NCBI GenBank assembly: GCA_001429255.1
Contig: LMJI01000001.1
Location: 124,001 to 188,000, forward strand
DNA length: 64,000 nucleotides
From: Cellulomonas sp. Root930
GTDB taxonomy: Bacteria; Actinomycetota; Actinomycetes; Actinomycetales; Cellulomonadaceae
Direction: 5' to 3'
Positions 47,085 to 57,719 of the stretch are shown here, piece by piece. A model generated the notes under the pieces. The model saw only the letters and a program-made list of their open reading frames with translations. It made no database searches and was not told where the DNA came from. Each line of letters opens with the position of its first letter. The stretch's first letter is position 1. A program made the position numbers and the translations under genes.

Positions 47085-47902
47085 CGGCCCGAGTCCTCGG
47101 CAGCCTGCTCCGCGCGCGCGTTCGCCACGGCGGCGGCCTCCTCCGCCGCCCGCAGCTCCGCACCGCGCTCGAGCACGATCTTCACGGCCTCCTCGGCCGT
47201 GTCGACGACCTGCAGCAGCTCGAGGTCGGCGGCGGAGATCATGCCGCGGTCCAGCACGGTGCTCCCCACCCAGTCGAGGAGGCCCTGCCAGTAGTCGCGG
47301 CCGACCAGCACGATCGGGAAGCTGATCACCTTGTGGGTCTGCACCAGGGTCATGGCCTCGAAGAGCTCGTCGAACGTGCCGAACCCTCCGGGCAGCACCA
47401 CGAAGCCCTCGGAGTACTTCACGAACATCGTCTTGCGCGCGAAGAAGTACCGGAAGTTCACGCCGAGCTCGACGTACTTGTTCATCCCCTGCTCGAACGG
47501 CAGCTCGATGCCGAGCCCGACCGAGAGGCCGCCCGCCTCGAGCGCGCCCCGGTTGGCGGCCTCCATGATCCCCGGGCCGCCGCCGGTGATCACCGCGTAC
47601 CCCGACTCGACCAGCAGCCGCGCGACCTCCGTGCCGAGGGCGTAGTCCGGGTGGTCCACGGGCACGCGCGCCGAGCCGAACACGCTCACCGCCGGACCGA
47701 CCTCGGCCAGCGCGCCGAACCCCTCGACGAACTCGCTCTGGATCCGCATCACGCGCCACGGGTCGCCGTGCACCCAGTCGGCGCTGCCGTGGCCGCTCAG
47801 CAGGCGCTGGTCGGAGGTGGTCTTCGGGATCTGCTCGCCGCGCAGCAGGACCGGCCCCTTCCGGTAGCCGTGGCCGGGCGCGGACACACCGTCGTCGCTC
47901 AT
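47081..47902 (-). CDS. LOG family protein (TIGR00730 Rossmann-fold phosphoribohydrolase)
   Basis: A 273-residue protein with VITGGGPGIMEAANRGA near the nucleotide pocket and LPGGFGTFDELFEAMTL with the catalytic Glu, the LOG pattern PGGxGTxxE. Family members split cytokinin-type or other nucleoside 5'-monophosphates to base and ribose phosphate. Its physiological substrate here is unknown. A TAGAGT box lies 6 bases before ATG 47902. Confidence 0.92.
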   Translation of the reverse strand: MSDDGVSAPGHGYRKGPVLLRGEQIPKTTSDQRLLSGHGSADWVHGDPWRVMRIQSEFVEGFGALAEVGPAVSVFGSARVPVDHPDYALGTEVARLLVESGYAVITGGGPGIMEAANRGALEAGGLSVGLGIELPFEQGMNKYVELGVNFRYFFARKTMFVKYSEGFVVLPGGFGTFDELFEAMTLVQTHKVISFPIVLVGRDYWQGLLDWVGSTVLDRGMISAADLELLQVVDTAEEAVKIVLERGAELRAAEEAAAVANARAEQAAEDSGR

Positions 47903-47908
47903 GGGCCG

Positions 47909-47914
47909 ACTCTA
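47909..47914 (-). promoter_or_regulatory. leaderless -10 box of the LOG operon inside a palindrome
   Basis: TAGAGT on the minus strand lies 6 bases before ATG 47902. It is within GGCCGACTCTAGGTCGGCC (47904-47922), matching the YihY promoters. Confidence 0.6.
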
Positions 47915-47958
47915 GGTCGGCCGGGGGCCTGCGGCGGACGAGTCACCCAACGTTCACC

Positions 47959-49044
47959 TCAGGAGGTCAGCCACGCCCGCAGGGCCGTATGCGCCAGGGT
48001 GATCTGCCCGACCGGGCAGTGCTCGTCGTCCTTGTGCGCGAGCAGCGGGTCACCGGGGCCGAAGTTCACGGCGGGCACCCCCAGCTCGGAGAACCGGGCG
48101 ACGTCCGTCCAGCCGTACTTCGCCGCGGGCACGCCGCCCGTCACGCCGAGCACGGCCCGCGCGAAGTCCTGCGCCGCCGGGTCGTCCAGGCCGGGACGCG
48201 CGCCCGGTGCGGCGTCGGTGAGCACGACGTCGAAGCCGTCGAACAGCTCGCGCACGTGCTCCGTGGCCTGCTCGACGGACGCCGAGGGTGCGAACCGGTA
48301 GTTCACCGTGACCACGCACGCGTCGGGGATGACGTTCGCCGCCGTGCCCCCGGAGATGAGGACCGCATTGAGGCTCTCCCGGTACACGAGCCCGTCCACC
48401 TCGACCTCCGCGGGCGTGTACGCCTCGAGCCGCCGCAGCACCTCGCCGGCGGCGTGGATCGCGTTGCGGCCCATCCACGCCCGCGCCGAGTGGGCGGCGA
48501 CGCCCGCCAGCCGGACCTCGGCCCGCAGGGTGCCGTTGCAGCCGCCCTCCAGACCGCCGTTCGTCGGCTCGCACAGCACGGCGAAGTCGCCCGCCACCCA
48601 GTCGGGGTGGTTCCGCACCAGCCGCCCGAGGCCGTTGAGGTCCGCGGCGACCTCCTCGTGGTCGTAGAACACCCAGGTGACGTCGTGCGTCGGCTCCGTC
48701 AGCTCGGCGGCGAGCGCCAGCTGCACCGCGACCCCGGCCTTCATGTCGACGGTGCCGCGGCCCCACAGCTCGGCCAGCGCGCCCTCGCCGATGAGCCGCG
48801 TCGGCAGGTTGTCGGCGATCGGGACGGTGTCGAGGTGCCCCGCGATGACGACGCGCGACGGGCGTCCCGTGTGCGTGCGCGCGACGACCGCGTCCCCGTC
48901 GCGCAGCACCTCCAGGTGGGCGTACCGGGTGAGCGCGCCCTCGACGGCGTCGGCGATCGCGCGCTCGTCGCCGCTCACCGACGGCAGGTCGCACAGGGCG
49001 CGCGTGAGGGACAGGAGATCGGTGCCGAGGTCGAGGGTGGCCAC
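47959..49044 (-). CDS. dapE: succinyl-diaminopimelate desuccinylase
   Basis: A 361-residue M20-type metallohydrolase. GHLDTVPI, the Asp of RGTVDMKAG, the Glu pair of YDHEEVAA and the His of AHKDDE are the metal and catalytic residues. This is the actinobacterial DapE, and dapD is divergent next to it. It removes succinate to make LL-diaminopimelate for lysine and peptidoglycan. GTG 49044 has TAGGGT 7 bases upstream, so it is leaderless. Confidence 0.94.
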   Translation of the reverse strand: MATLDLGTDLLSLTRALCDLPSVSGDERAIADAVEGALTRYAHLEVLRDGDAVVARTHTGRPSRVVIAGHLDTVPIADNLPTRLIGEGALAELWGRGTVDMKAGVAVQLALAAELTEPTHDVTWVFYDHEEVAADLNGLGRLVRNHPDWVAGDFAVLCEPTNGGLEGGCNGTLRAEVRLAGVAAHSARAWMGRNAIHAAGEVLRRLEAYTPAEVEVDGLVYRESLNAVLISGGTAANVIPDACVVTVNYRFAPSASVEQATEHVRELFDGFDVVLTDAAPGARPGLDDPAAQDFARAVLGVTGGVPAAKYGWTDVARFSELGVPAVNFGPGDPLLAHKDDEHCPVGQITLAHTALRAWLTS

Positions 49045-49051
49045 GGGCCCG

Positions 49052-49057
49052 ACCCTA
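49052..49057 (-). promoter_or_regulatory. leaderless -10 box of dapE
   Basis: TAGGGT on the minus strand is 7 bases before GTG 49044. It forms a mirrored pair with the dapD box 20 bases away. Confidence 0.65.
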
Positions 49058-49076
49058 GCCCGCTCGGGTGGTGACC

Positions 49077-49082
49077 TAGGGT
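49077..49082 (+). promoter_or_regulatory. leaderless -10 box of dapD
   Basis: TAGGGT is 7 bases before ATG 49090. The two divergent promoters share a 45-base spacer, so their -35 regions must overlap each other. Confidence 0.65.
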
Positions 49083-49089
49083 TGTCGCC

Positions 49090-50037
49090 ATGACTGCACG
49101 GACGGCCTGGGGCTTCGGCCTGGCCACGGTGACCGACGACGGCACGACGCTGGACGTCTGGTACCCCTCGCCGGCCCTCGGTGCGCCCGACGACGACGCC
49201 ACCGCACCGCCGTCGCTCACCGCGTCCGAGCGCGTCGACGAGGCTCGCGGCGTCCGCGTCGAGGTGGTCCGCACGGTCTCCGATCTGGACGCCCCGCTGG
49301 TGGACACCGCCGACGCCTACCTGCGCCTGCACCTGCTCTCGCACCGCCTGGTCCAGCCCCACGGGCAGAACCTCGAGGGCCTGTTCGGCGTGCTGCCCAA
49401 CGTGGTGTGGACCGACCGCGGACCGTGCGCGGTCGACGGCTTCGAGGAGACCCGCGGCCGGATCCGGGCCGCCACCGGGGTGCCCCTCACCGTGCTCAGC
49501 GTCGACAAGTTCCCGCGGATGGTCGACTACGTGCTGCCGTCCGGTGTGCGGATCGCGGACGCCGACCGGGTCCGGCTCGGCGCGCACCTGGCAGCCGGCA
49601 CCACCGTCATGCACGAGGGCTTCGTCAACTTCAACGCCGGCACCCTGGGCACCTCGATGATCGAGGGGCGCGTCTCCGCAGGCGTCGTCGTCGGCGACGG
49701 CTCGGACATCGGTGGCGGCGCCTCGATCATGGGCACCCTGTCCGGCGGCGGGCGCGAGGTCGTCTCCATCGGCTCGCGCACCCTGCTCGGCGCGAACGCC
49801 GGCATCGGCATCCCGCTCGGCGACGACTGCGTGGTCGAGGCCGGGCTCTACGTCACGGCCGGCACCAAGGTGTCGCTCGTCGGCTTCGAGGCCTCGCCCC
49901 GCGTCGTCAAGGCCCGCGACCTGGCTGGACGCAACGGCGTGCTGTTCCGCCGCAACTCCCTGACCGGTGGCGTCGAGGCCGTCGCGCGCGCCGGGTCCGG
50001 TGTGCAGCTGAACGCCACGCTGCACGCCAACGAGTGA
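49090..50037 (+). CDS. dapD: tetrahydrodipicolinate N-succinyltransferase
   Basis: A 315-residue actinobacterial-type DapD. The N-terminal domain has KFPRMVDYV and [19 protein letters not shown] left-handed beta-helix of hexapeptide repeats ([40 protein letters not shown]) follows. It succinylates tetrahydrodipicolinate using succinyl-CoA. dapE, the enzyme two steps later, is divergent and dapC, the step between, is at 52404. The stop overlaps the next GTG by two bases (GAGTGAG). Confidence 0.96.
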   Translation: MTARTAWGFGLATVTDDGTTLDVWYPSPALGAPDDDATAPPSLTASERVDEARGVRVEVVRTVSDLDAPLVDTADAYLRLHLLSHRLVQPHGQNLEGLFGVLPNVVWTDRGPCAVDGFEETRGRIRAATGVPLTVLSVDKFPRMVDYVLPSGVRIADADRVRLGAHLAAGTTVMHEGFVNFNAGTLGTSMIEGRVSAGVVVGDGSDIGGGASIMGTLSGGGREVVSIGSRTLLGANAGIGIPLGDDCVVEAGLYVTAGTKVSLVGFEASPRVVKARDLAGRNGVLFRRNSLTGGVEAVARAGSGVQLNATLHANE

Positions 50038-50914
50038 GCGCACGACGCCGGCGCCGCGCGCGCCGGGCCGGTCTCGCCGTCGCGGCAGCGTCGGCCGTGC
50101 TCGTCGCCGGCATCGCCGCCGTGGTCGTCACGCTCAACCGCATGCACCCGGGCCCGCCGGCGGTCGAACGGTGCGTCGCCCAGCTGGACGGCACGGCCTG
50201 GTCGCTGAGCCCCGACCAGGCCCAGAACGCCGCCCTCATCGCGGGGACCGGCGTGCAGCGCGGGCTCCCCGCCCGGGCCGTGACGATCGCGCTGGCCACC
50301 GCGCTGCAGGAGTCCAGGCTGATCAACGTCACCTACGGCGACCGCGACAGCCTCGGGCTGTTCCAGCAGCGCCCCTCGCAGGGCTGGGGCACCGCCGAGC
50401 AGGTGCAGGACCCCGTCTACGCGACCGGGCGCTTCTACGACGGCCTCGTCACCATCGACGGGTACGAGAACCTGCCGGTCACCGAAGCCGCCCAGGCCGT
50501 GCAGCGCTCCGGCTTCCCCGACGCCTACGCGCAGCACGAGACCCGCTCGCGGGCGTGGGCGTCGGCCCTCACCGGCTGGTCCCCGGCCACCCTGACCTGC
50601 GACCTGCACGACCCCGACCCGGCGGCCTCGTCGGCCGACGCCGTCGTCGCGCGCGTGCAGCGCGACCTCGGACCGCTCCCGGTCGCCGCCGACGCCACGG
50701 GCGCCCTGGTGGTCGACACCTCGGTCTTCGGGGCCGCGCAGGACCGCGTCCGGCTCGACTGGGCGGTCGCGCAGTGGGCGGTGTCCGTCGCCCAGCCGTT
50801 GCAGCTGACGTCCGTGGCCGTCGCCGACCGCACGTGGGACCGCGCCGCCGGCACCTGGGAGCCGACGACCGGTGAGCCGCTCCCCGCGGGGGCGGTGCGG
50901 CTCACCCGCGCGAG

Positions 50915-50918
<4 letters not shown>
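50034..50918 (+). CDS. membrane-anchored lysozyme/transglycosylase-like protein
   Basis: A 294-residue protein: an Arg-rich N-terminus ([11 protein letters not shown]), one membrane helix (about 12-35) and an extracellular domain. [11 protein letters not shown] with a Glu at the catalytic position of lytic transglycosylases, then [17 protein letters not shown], match a Streptomyces/Cellulomonas group sometimes misnamed heavy metal transporter. About 130 C-terminal residues are of unknown type. GTG 50034 overlaps the dapD stop by four bases. Pairing with dapD suggests a role in peptidoglycan turnover. Cleavage activity is not proven. Confidence 0.78.
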
Positions 50919-52213
<1,295 letters not shown>

Positions 52214-52403
52214 GGTGTTCCTCTCCTGCGACGTCCGTCCTGGCGGGGATGTCCCGCGCGTCCGGTCATCGGCGACGACGGCCTGATGGGCGTGCGCGTG
52301 CGCGCCCTCGTTGGCGTGGATCGACGGTACCCGCGCTGGGCCGGGCGTGACCAATCCTCGATGAGACGTTGGTGCTGGTGTGACCACGATCACACGTTCG
52401 AGC

Positions 52404-53534
52404 TCATGCCCCCGACAGCCGTGCGGCCGCCTCGGCGATCCGCTCGTCCGGCGCCGTCAGGGCCACCCTCACGTGGACCGGATCCCCGTAGAACGCCCCC
52501 GGCGCGACGAGGATTCCGAGCCCCGCCAGGTCCCCGACCGTGGCCCAGCTGTCCTGGTCACCGGCCTCCGGGCGGACCCAGAGGTACAGGCCGGCGTGCG
52601 AGCGGTCCACGGCATAGCCCGCGCTCTCGAACGCCGCCCGGAGCACCCGGCGCCGACGGCCGTAGACGGTCCGCTGCGCCTCGACGTGCGCGTCGTCGGC
52701 CAGCGCCGCGGTCATGGCCGCCTGCACCGGACCGGGCACGATCATGCCCGCGTGCTTGCGGATCTCGAGCAGCCGGGACACCAGGGCGGGGTCGCCGGCG
52801 ACGAACGCGGCCCGGTACCCCGCGAGGTTCGACTGCTTGGACAGCGAGTACACCGCGAGCAGGCCCGTGAGGTCTCCCCCGGTCACCCGGGGGTCGAGGA
52901 TGCTCGGCACCCCGGACGACACCCACGGCTCGTCCCAGCCCAGCTCGGCGTAGCACTCGTCGGACGCGACCACGACCGGCCGGGCCGACGCCCGCGCGGC
53001 GTCGACGACCGCGCGCAGCTGGTCCACGCCGAGCACCGAGCCGTCCGGGTTGCCCGGGGAGTTCAGCCACACGAGCCGCACGTCGTCGCTCTGCGCGAGG
53101 CGCGACGCCGGGTCGTCCGTCGGTTCCGGCGTCGCCCCCGCCAGGCGGGCGCCGACGTCGTAGGTCGGGTAGGCCGCCGACGGGTGCAGGACCACGTCGC
53201 CCGCGCCGAGGCCCAGCAGCGACGGCAGGAACGCGACCAGCTCCTTGGACCCGACCGTCGGCAGCACCGCGGCCGGGTCGAGGCCGCGCACTCCGCGTCG
53301 ACGCGCGAACCAGTCGACGACGGCGTGCCGCAGCGCGGGGGTGCCGTGCGTCGTCGGGTAGCCCGGCGAGTCCGCCGCGTCCGCCAGCGCCTGCTGCACG
53401 ACCGCCGGCGTCGGGTCGACGGGCGTGCCGACGGAGAGGTCGACGATCCCACCGGGGAACGCGCGGGCCACCTCACCGAACGGGGTCAGGGTGTCCCAGG
53501 GGAAGTCGGGCAGGGACCCGGTCTGCAGGCCCAC
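52404..53534 (-). CDS. dapC: succinyldiaminopimelate transaminase
   Basis: A 376-residue fold-type I aminotransferase. WLNSPGNPDGSVL, DECYAELGW and the PLP lysine in SLSKQSNLAGYR with its phosphate-binding Arg are present. It transaminates N-succinyl-2-amino-6-ketopimelate, the step between DapD and DapE. The gene lies ten bases after ferredoxin, as fdxC-dapC in M. tuberculosis, which supports the DapC assignment. Confidence 0.92.
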   Translation of the reverse strand: MGLQTGSLPDFPWDTLTPFGEVARAFPGGIVDLSVGTPVDPTPAVVQQALADAADSPGYPTTHGTPALRHAVVDWFARRRGVRGLDPAAVLPTVGSKELVAFLPSLLGLGAGDVVLHPSAAYPTYDVGARLAGATPEPTDDPASRLAQSDDVRLVWLNSPGNPDGSVLGVDQLRAVVDAARASARPVVVASDECYAELGWDEPWVSSGVPSILDPRVTGGDLTGLLAVYSLSKQSNLAGYRAAFVAGDPALVSRLLEIRKHAGMIVPGPVQAAMTAALADDAHVEAQRTVYGRRRRVLRAAFESAGYAVDRSHAGLYLWVRPEAGDQDSWATVGDLAGLGILVAPGAFYGDPVHVRVALTAPDERIAEAAARLSGA

Positions 53535-53543
53535 GGGGCGGGA

Positions 53544-53870
53544 TCAGTCGCCGTGCACGCGCAGCGGGAGGGTCGCGATGATCGGGTGGTCCTTCTGGAT
53601 CTCACCCATCTTCGCGGCGCCACCCGGCGAGCCGAGGTCGTCGAAGAACTCGACGTTCGCCTTGTAGTACTCGGTCCACTGCTCCGGGACGTCGTCCTCG
53701 TAGTAGATGGCCTCGACCGGGCACACCGGTTCGCAGGCGCCGCAGTCCACGCACTCGTCGGGGTGGATGTACAGCGACCGCTCGCCCTCGTAGATGCAGT
53801 CCACGGGACATTCCTCGATGCACGCCTTGTCCTTGACGTCCACGCAGGGCTCGGCGATCACATACGTCAC
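53544..53870 (-). CDS. fdxA: ferredoxin, 7Fe type
   Basis: A 108-residue ferredoxin. CVDVKDKACIEECPVDC has the first cluster ligands with a [3Fe-4S]-type spacing, and CVDCGACEPVCPVEAIY is the [4Fe-4S] motif. The acidic C-terminal extension of about 50 residues is typical of actinobacterial FdxA/FdxC. GTG 53870 follows GGAGG. It moves electrons to cytochromes P450 or other reductases. A GATACT element on the minus strand near 53902 is its likely -10. Confidence 0.95.
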   Translation of the reverse strand: MTYVIAEPCVDVKDKACIEECPVDCIYEGERSLYIHPDECVDCGACEPVCPVEAIYYEDDVPEQWTEYYKANVEFFDDLGSPGGAAKMGEIQKDHPIIATLPLRVHGD

Positions 53871-53963
53871 GGTCGGTCCTCCACAGGCCAGGGGTCCTCT
53901 TAGTATCGCTCACATGCACATGCCCGCGACGCGCTGTCCACGGCTGGGACACGGGCCCCTCTC

Positions 53964-54230
53964 GTGAGCACCGCGGAATGGCGCACCTGGTCACCCGGGG
54001 TCCGCGTCGTCGTCCGTCGGCTCCGCGACGACCTGCCGGCGGCAGACACCGCGCTTCCCGGCGAGCACGTCCCCCAGCACACGGACGTGCTCGGCGACGT
54101 GCTCGCGGTCGACGACGACGGCGTCCTGGTGCGCACCCGACGCGGTGACGTGCGAGTCCCCGCAGCCGACATCGTGCTCACCAAGCTCGTCCCGCCGGCC
54201 CCCGTCCGGCGGCGACCGTCCGACGCCTGA
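53964..54230 (+). CDS. small stand-alone SH3-like (Rv0428c-type) domain protein
   Basis: An 88-residue protein, MSTAEWRTWSPGVRVVVRR at the start, with alternating strands (DVLGDVLAVDDDGVLVRTRR, GDVRVPAADIVL). It resembles the N-terminal SH3-like domain of actinobacterial GNAT proteins related to Rv0428c, but no acetyltransferase domain follows. Function is unknown. It converges with the VanW gene; the two stops are immediately adjacent. Confidence 0.65.
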   Translation: MSTAEWRTWSPGVRVVVRRLRDDLPAADTALPGEHVPQHTDVLGDVLAVDDDGVLVRTRRGDVRVPAADIVLTKLVPPAPVRRRPSDA

Positions 54231-57200
54231 CTACGGCGTCGCGGGGGGTGTCGCGGTCGGCGGGGCGCCACAGATGATCTTGTTCTGGGGCTTGTAGCGC
54301 CACGAGTTGGACTCGGTCTTCTCGAGCGCCCCGTTCAGGTACGTCCGGCGCGTGACGGTCACCGAGAATCCCGGGTTGCCCGCGCCCTGCGCCTCGCACG
54401 TCGGCGACTGCGAGTACACGGTCGTGGGGGCGACGACGCCCGAGCGAGGGCTCGTGGTCGACTCGACCGTCCAGTACTTGGTGCCCCACACGCGGACGTA
54501 GACGCGCCCGCCCGAGACCCACGCCTGCACCAGCGCGCCGTGCGGGGTGTTGTTCTTCCAGCGCATGTCGAGCGTGCCCGTGAAGATCGTCGCCTCGCGG
54601 CCCTCGGGGTAGCGCGCGAACCACTCGCTGTGCGGGCGGTGCTCGATGTCCTCGAATCCGGCCAGGAAGCCGGCGTTGTAGGTGGTCGTCGACACCTGGC
54701 TCAGGCCGCCGCCCCAGGCGTCGGTGTGCTCGCCGCTGACGATCGCGCCGGCCTCGACGTAGCCGTGCGCCGCGTCGATCGGCCCGAGCGCCTCCGTGAG
54801 GCTGAACGTCTCGCCCGGGCGGATCAGGGTGCCGCTGATCTTGCTCGCGCCGTTGGTGATGTTGATCGTGCGCCGCGGCTCGCTGTTCAGCGGCGTGGAG
54901 AACTCCGAGACGATCTCCTTGACGCCCAGCGCCTCGAGCTCCGCCGTCGACTGGGACGGGTCGGCCTGGACCAGCTCCACGGGTGCCGTGCGGTCGCTCC
55001 CCGTGGCGGCGGTCCCCACGGTCGCAGCCAGGGCCGCGGGATCCAGGGACGTGCCGGGCGTGCCGGGGATGATCACGGGGGCGTCGTTCACGAACTCGAA
55101 GTGGGCATCGGCGGACTGGGTCAGCAGGTCGGGCAGCTGCGCCAGGACCACCGCGGCGAGGCCCTCGCCGTTCATCTGCAGCGCCAGGTTCCCGTCCGTC
55201 GGCACGAACGAGGAGTTCGCGGCGAGGGTGGCCGCATCGAGCAACGCGGTCCGCCCCTCGACCGCCACGGACACCGGTGCCGACGTGACCTTCTGGGCCG
55301 TCGCGAGGGTGGCGTCCGTCTCCGCCTGCGTGATGTCCGGCTCGACCGTCGCGGTCGGCAGCTCGATCGGCCGCGGCGCCACCAACCAGTCGGACGCCAG
55401 CGCGTCGGCCGCCCCCGGCTGGTCCAGGTCCCAGCCGTCCACCGCGTCCGTGGACTGCGCGGTGGCGTCGACGAACACGACGGTCCCGTCCACCGGCGCA
55501 AGGGCCAGCGACGTCCCGAGGTCGCCGATCGCCGCGGCCAGCGCGTCGTCGTCCACCGACGTGACGGGATCCTGCGCGCCCACCCCGACGAGGTGCGACC
55601 ACAGCCGCTGGGGGTCGGCCAGGTCCACCCCGGTCAGCGTGTCGACCGTGGCCGCGGCGTCGAAGGTCAGCCCCGCGGCAGCCGGGTCGATGGTCGCCTG
55701 GACGTCGTTGGCGACGACCTCGATCGGCTGGGTCGTCGCGTCAGCGAGCTCCTCGTCCAGCCGTGCGACCGCGTCCTCGGACGGCAGCCCGCCGATGTCC
55801 ACGCCCGCCACCGACGCGCCGCGCGGCACCCGGTCCGCGAACGCGTACGACGCCCCGACGTACACGGCGCCGAGCACGAGGACGATGCCCAGGACGATCA
55901 GGAGCCGTCGCGGCCAGCGCCGCTTGCCGTCCTCGGCCTCGAACACGTCGAGCGGGGACTCCTTGCGGTCCGGCGGCGACTGCGGCACGGGGCCGGACGG
56001 GATGGGCGCGCGCGACGGGGCCGCATCGGTGGCGGCCGACCGCGCCGCGGTGCTCGGCGGCACCGGGCCCGACGGGATCGGTGCGGTCGGCGCCGGCGCG
56101 GGCACGGGCGTCGCCGGCGCGGCGGGTGCGGCCGCTGCGGGCGTGGCGGGTGCTGCGGCAGTCGTTGCGGCTGTGGTTGCCGCAGCGGCGGCGGCCGCGG
56201 CCGACGCGGCGACGACGGCCGGGGCCGATCCCGGCTTGACCGGGACCGTGCGGGTCACCGGTGCCGCGAGCGTGCCGATCGGGGCGGGCGGCGCAGCCGG
56301 CGGGGAGGCCGGGGCGGGGGCGGCCGACGGCGTCGCCGCGCTCGCAGCGGCTGCCGCGACGACCGGGGCGATGACCGCAGTCGCATCGTCGCGCCCCGCG
56401 GCCGGAGACTCGGGCACGCTCGGAGCCGACGCGGTCGGGGCGGTCGGCCCCGCAGTGGGCGTGCCGGCATCCGTCGGTTCCGCGGACGGCTCGGCCGGGG
56501 TGACCGACTCCGACACCGCAGCGTCGTCGGGCGCGTTCTCGTCGTCGTCCGCCTCGACCGGCGCACCCTCGTCGGCGACCGCCTCGTCAGGCGCAACGGC
56601 GGTGCCGTCAGCCTCGCTGGGCGCGACGTCGACCCCGTCCGCCTCGTCCAGGGTGACCTCGTCGGCGTCCGGCTCGTCGAGCGCGACCTCGTCGACGCCC
56701 ACCTCATCCGGCGCAACCGTGGTGTCGTCAGCCTCGATGGGCGCGACGTCGACCCCGTCCGCCTCGTCCAGGGTGACCTCGTCGGCGTCCGGCTCGTCGA
56801 GCGCGACCTCGTGGGCGTCCGTCTCGTCGAGCGCGACCTCGTCGCCGGGGGCCTCGTCCGCCTCGACACCGCCGCCGTGGACCGCGACCTCGTCCCCGTC
56901 GATCGTCTGCTCGCCGGCGACGGCCGCGGGCTGGTCCGCGTCGCCGTCGGCGCCCTCGGCGGCCGCGAGATCGTCGAGCTCGGCGACCTCCGGGTCCGGC
57001 TCGGCCGGGTTTTCCGCAGCGACCGGCGTCGCTCCCTCGGAGGACTCCCCGGGCTCGTCTGCGTCCACGCGGTCGCGCTCGTCGACGACCACGGAGTCGT
57101 CCAGATCCTGCGTGGTCTGCTCGTCGGCGCCGACCGTCCCGGCGGCATCGTCAGCGACCGCGTCCCCGGCGACCGGGTCCTCCGCGGCAGACTCGTCGCT

Positions 57201-57584
57201 CGCGGGCACCTCGGCACCGGCGTCCGACTCGGGGTCGGGGTCGGGGCTCGACTGCTCGTCGCCATCGGCACCTTCGACCGCCGCGCCCGGCTCCTCAGCC
57301 GTCGCCTCGTCGCCCGCGACGCCGTCGGCTGCCGGCTCGGCGCCCGTCGCCTCGTCACCGGCGGGCTCGTCGCCCGCGGCCTCGTCAGGAGCATCGTCCG
57401 CTGCCGGCTCGTCGGCGGTGGTCTCGTCGGCGGGGCTCTCGGCCGTTGGAGTCACGGCACCCGCGCCGCCCCACACCGGCCAGACCGGGTCGGACGTCGG
57501 ACGGGTCGCGCCGGCCACGGCAGGCGTCTGCTGCTCGTCGTCGCTGCGCTGCCCGGGCTCGTCGCGGTCGGTGCCGTTGCTCAT
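54231..57584 (-). CDS. VanW family protein with acidic repeats and peptidoglycan-binding-4 domains
   Basis: A 1117-residue membrane protein. Residues 1-400 are a highly acidic low-complexity region (DEATAEEP- and DEADGVDVAP-type repeats), 400-550 an Ala/Pro/Thr-rich stretch, and 558-580 a membrane helix. The outer part (600-880) has putative peptidoglycan-binding-4 repeats, and the VanW domain (885-1030) contains FSLTEALGP, EAGAIVSG and GLSQVSTTTYNAGFLAGFE. The final region resembles a G5-like or Ser/Thr-rich tail. ATG 57584 follows GGGGAG. VanW proteins are linked to cell-wall biology in glycopeptide-resistance clusters, but no van genes are present. Confidence 0.85.
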   Translation of the reverse strand: MSNGTDRDEPGQRSDDEQQTPAVAGATRPTSDPVWPVWGGAGAVTPTAESPADETTADEPAADDAPDEAAGDEPAGDEATGAEPAADGVAGDEATAEEPGAAVEGADGDEQSSPDPDPESDAGAEVPASDESAAEDPVAGDAVADDAAGTVGADEQTTQDLDDSVVVDERDRVDADEPGESSEGATPVAAENPAEPDPEVAELDDLAAAEGADGDADQPAAVAGEQTIDGDEVAVHGGGVEADEAPGDEVALDETDAHEVALDEPDADEVTLDEADGVDVAPIEADDTTVAPDEVGVDEVALDEPDADEVTLDEADGVDVAPSEADGTAVAPDEAVADEGAPVEADDDENAPDDAAVSESVTPAEPSAEPTDAGTPTAGPTAPTASAPSVPESPAAGRDDATAVIAPVVAAAAASAATPSAAPAPASPPAAPPAPIGTLAAPVTRTVPVKPGSAPAVVAASAAAAAAAATTAATTAAAPATPAAAAPAAPATPVPAPAPTAPIPSGPVPPSTAARSAATDAAPSRAPIPSGPVPQSPPDRKESPLDVFEAEDGKRRWPRRLLIVLGIVLVLGAVYVGASYAFADRVPRGASVAGVDIGGLPSEDAVARLDEELADATTQPIEVVANDVQATIDPAAAGLTFDAAATVDTLTGVDLADPQRLWSHLVGVGAQDPVTSVDDDALAAAIGDLGTSLALAPVDGTVVFVDATAQSTDAVDGWDLDQPGAADALASDWLVAPRPIELPTATVEPDITQAETDATLATAQKVTSAPVSVAVEGRTALLDAATLAANSSFVPTDGNLALQMNGEGLAAVVLAQLPDLLTQSADAHFEFVNDAPVIIPGTPGTSLDPAALAATVGTAATGSDRTAPVELVQADPSQSTAELEALGVKEIVSEFSTPLNSEPRRTINITNGASKISGTLIRPGETFSLTEALGPIDAAHGYVEAGAIVSGEHTDAWGGGLSQVSTTTYNAGFLAGFEDIEHRPHSEWFARYPEGREATIFTGTLDMRWKNNTPHGALVQAWVSGGRVYVRVWGTKYWTVESTTSPRSGVVAPTTVYSQSPTCEAQGAGNPGFSVTVTRRTYLNGALEKTESNSWRYKPQNKIICGAPPTATPPATP
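56581..56820 (-). repeat. 120-bp tandem direct repeat within the VanW gene
   Basis: Copy A (56581-56700) and copy B (56701-56820) are 120 bases each and near identical, the last 80 bases almost exactly. It encodes a 40-residue acidic unit twice (protein residues about 255-334). Such repeats can expand or contract by slippage or recombination and may vary between strains. Confidence 0.85.
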
Positions 57585-57719
57585 CCTGCTCCCCTGCTGC
57601 TCCACACGCGCACAACGCGTCCGCGCGAGTCTACGTGCCCAGCCTGAGCCGCAGGCCCGCGCCACCACCTGCGACGGACCATCTCACCCGGACGCGCGTC
57701 GGGCCGTGCCGCGGACCCG

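Noticed and set aside
54231-57584. Vancomycin-resistance determinant
   Set aside because: A VanW domain alone is common in actinobacteria, and vanHAX genes are absent.
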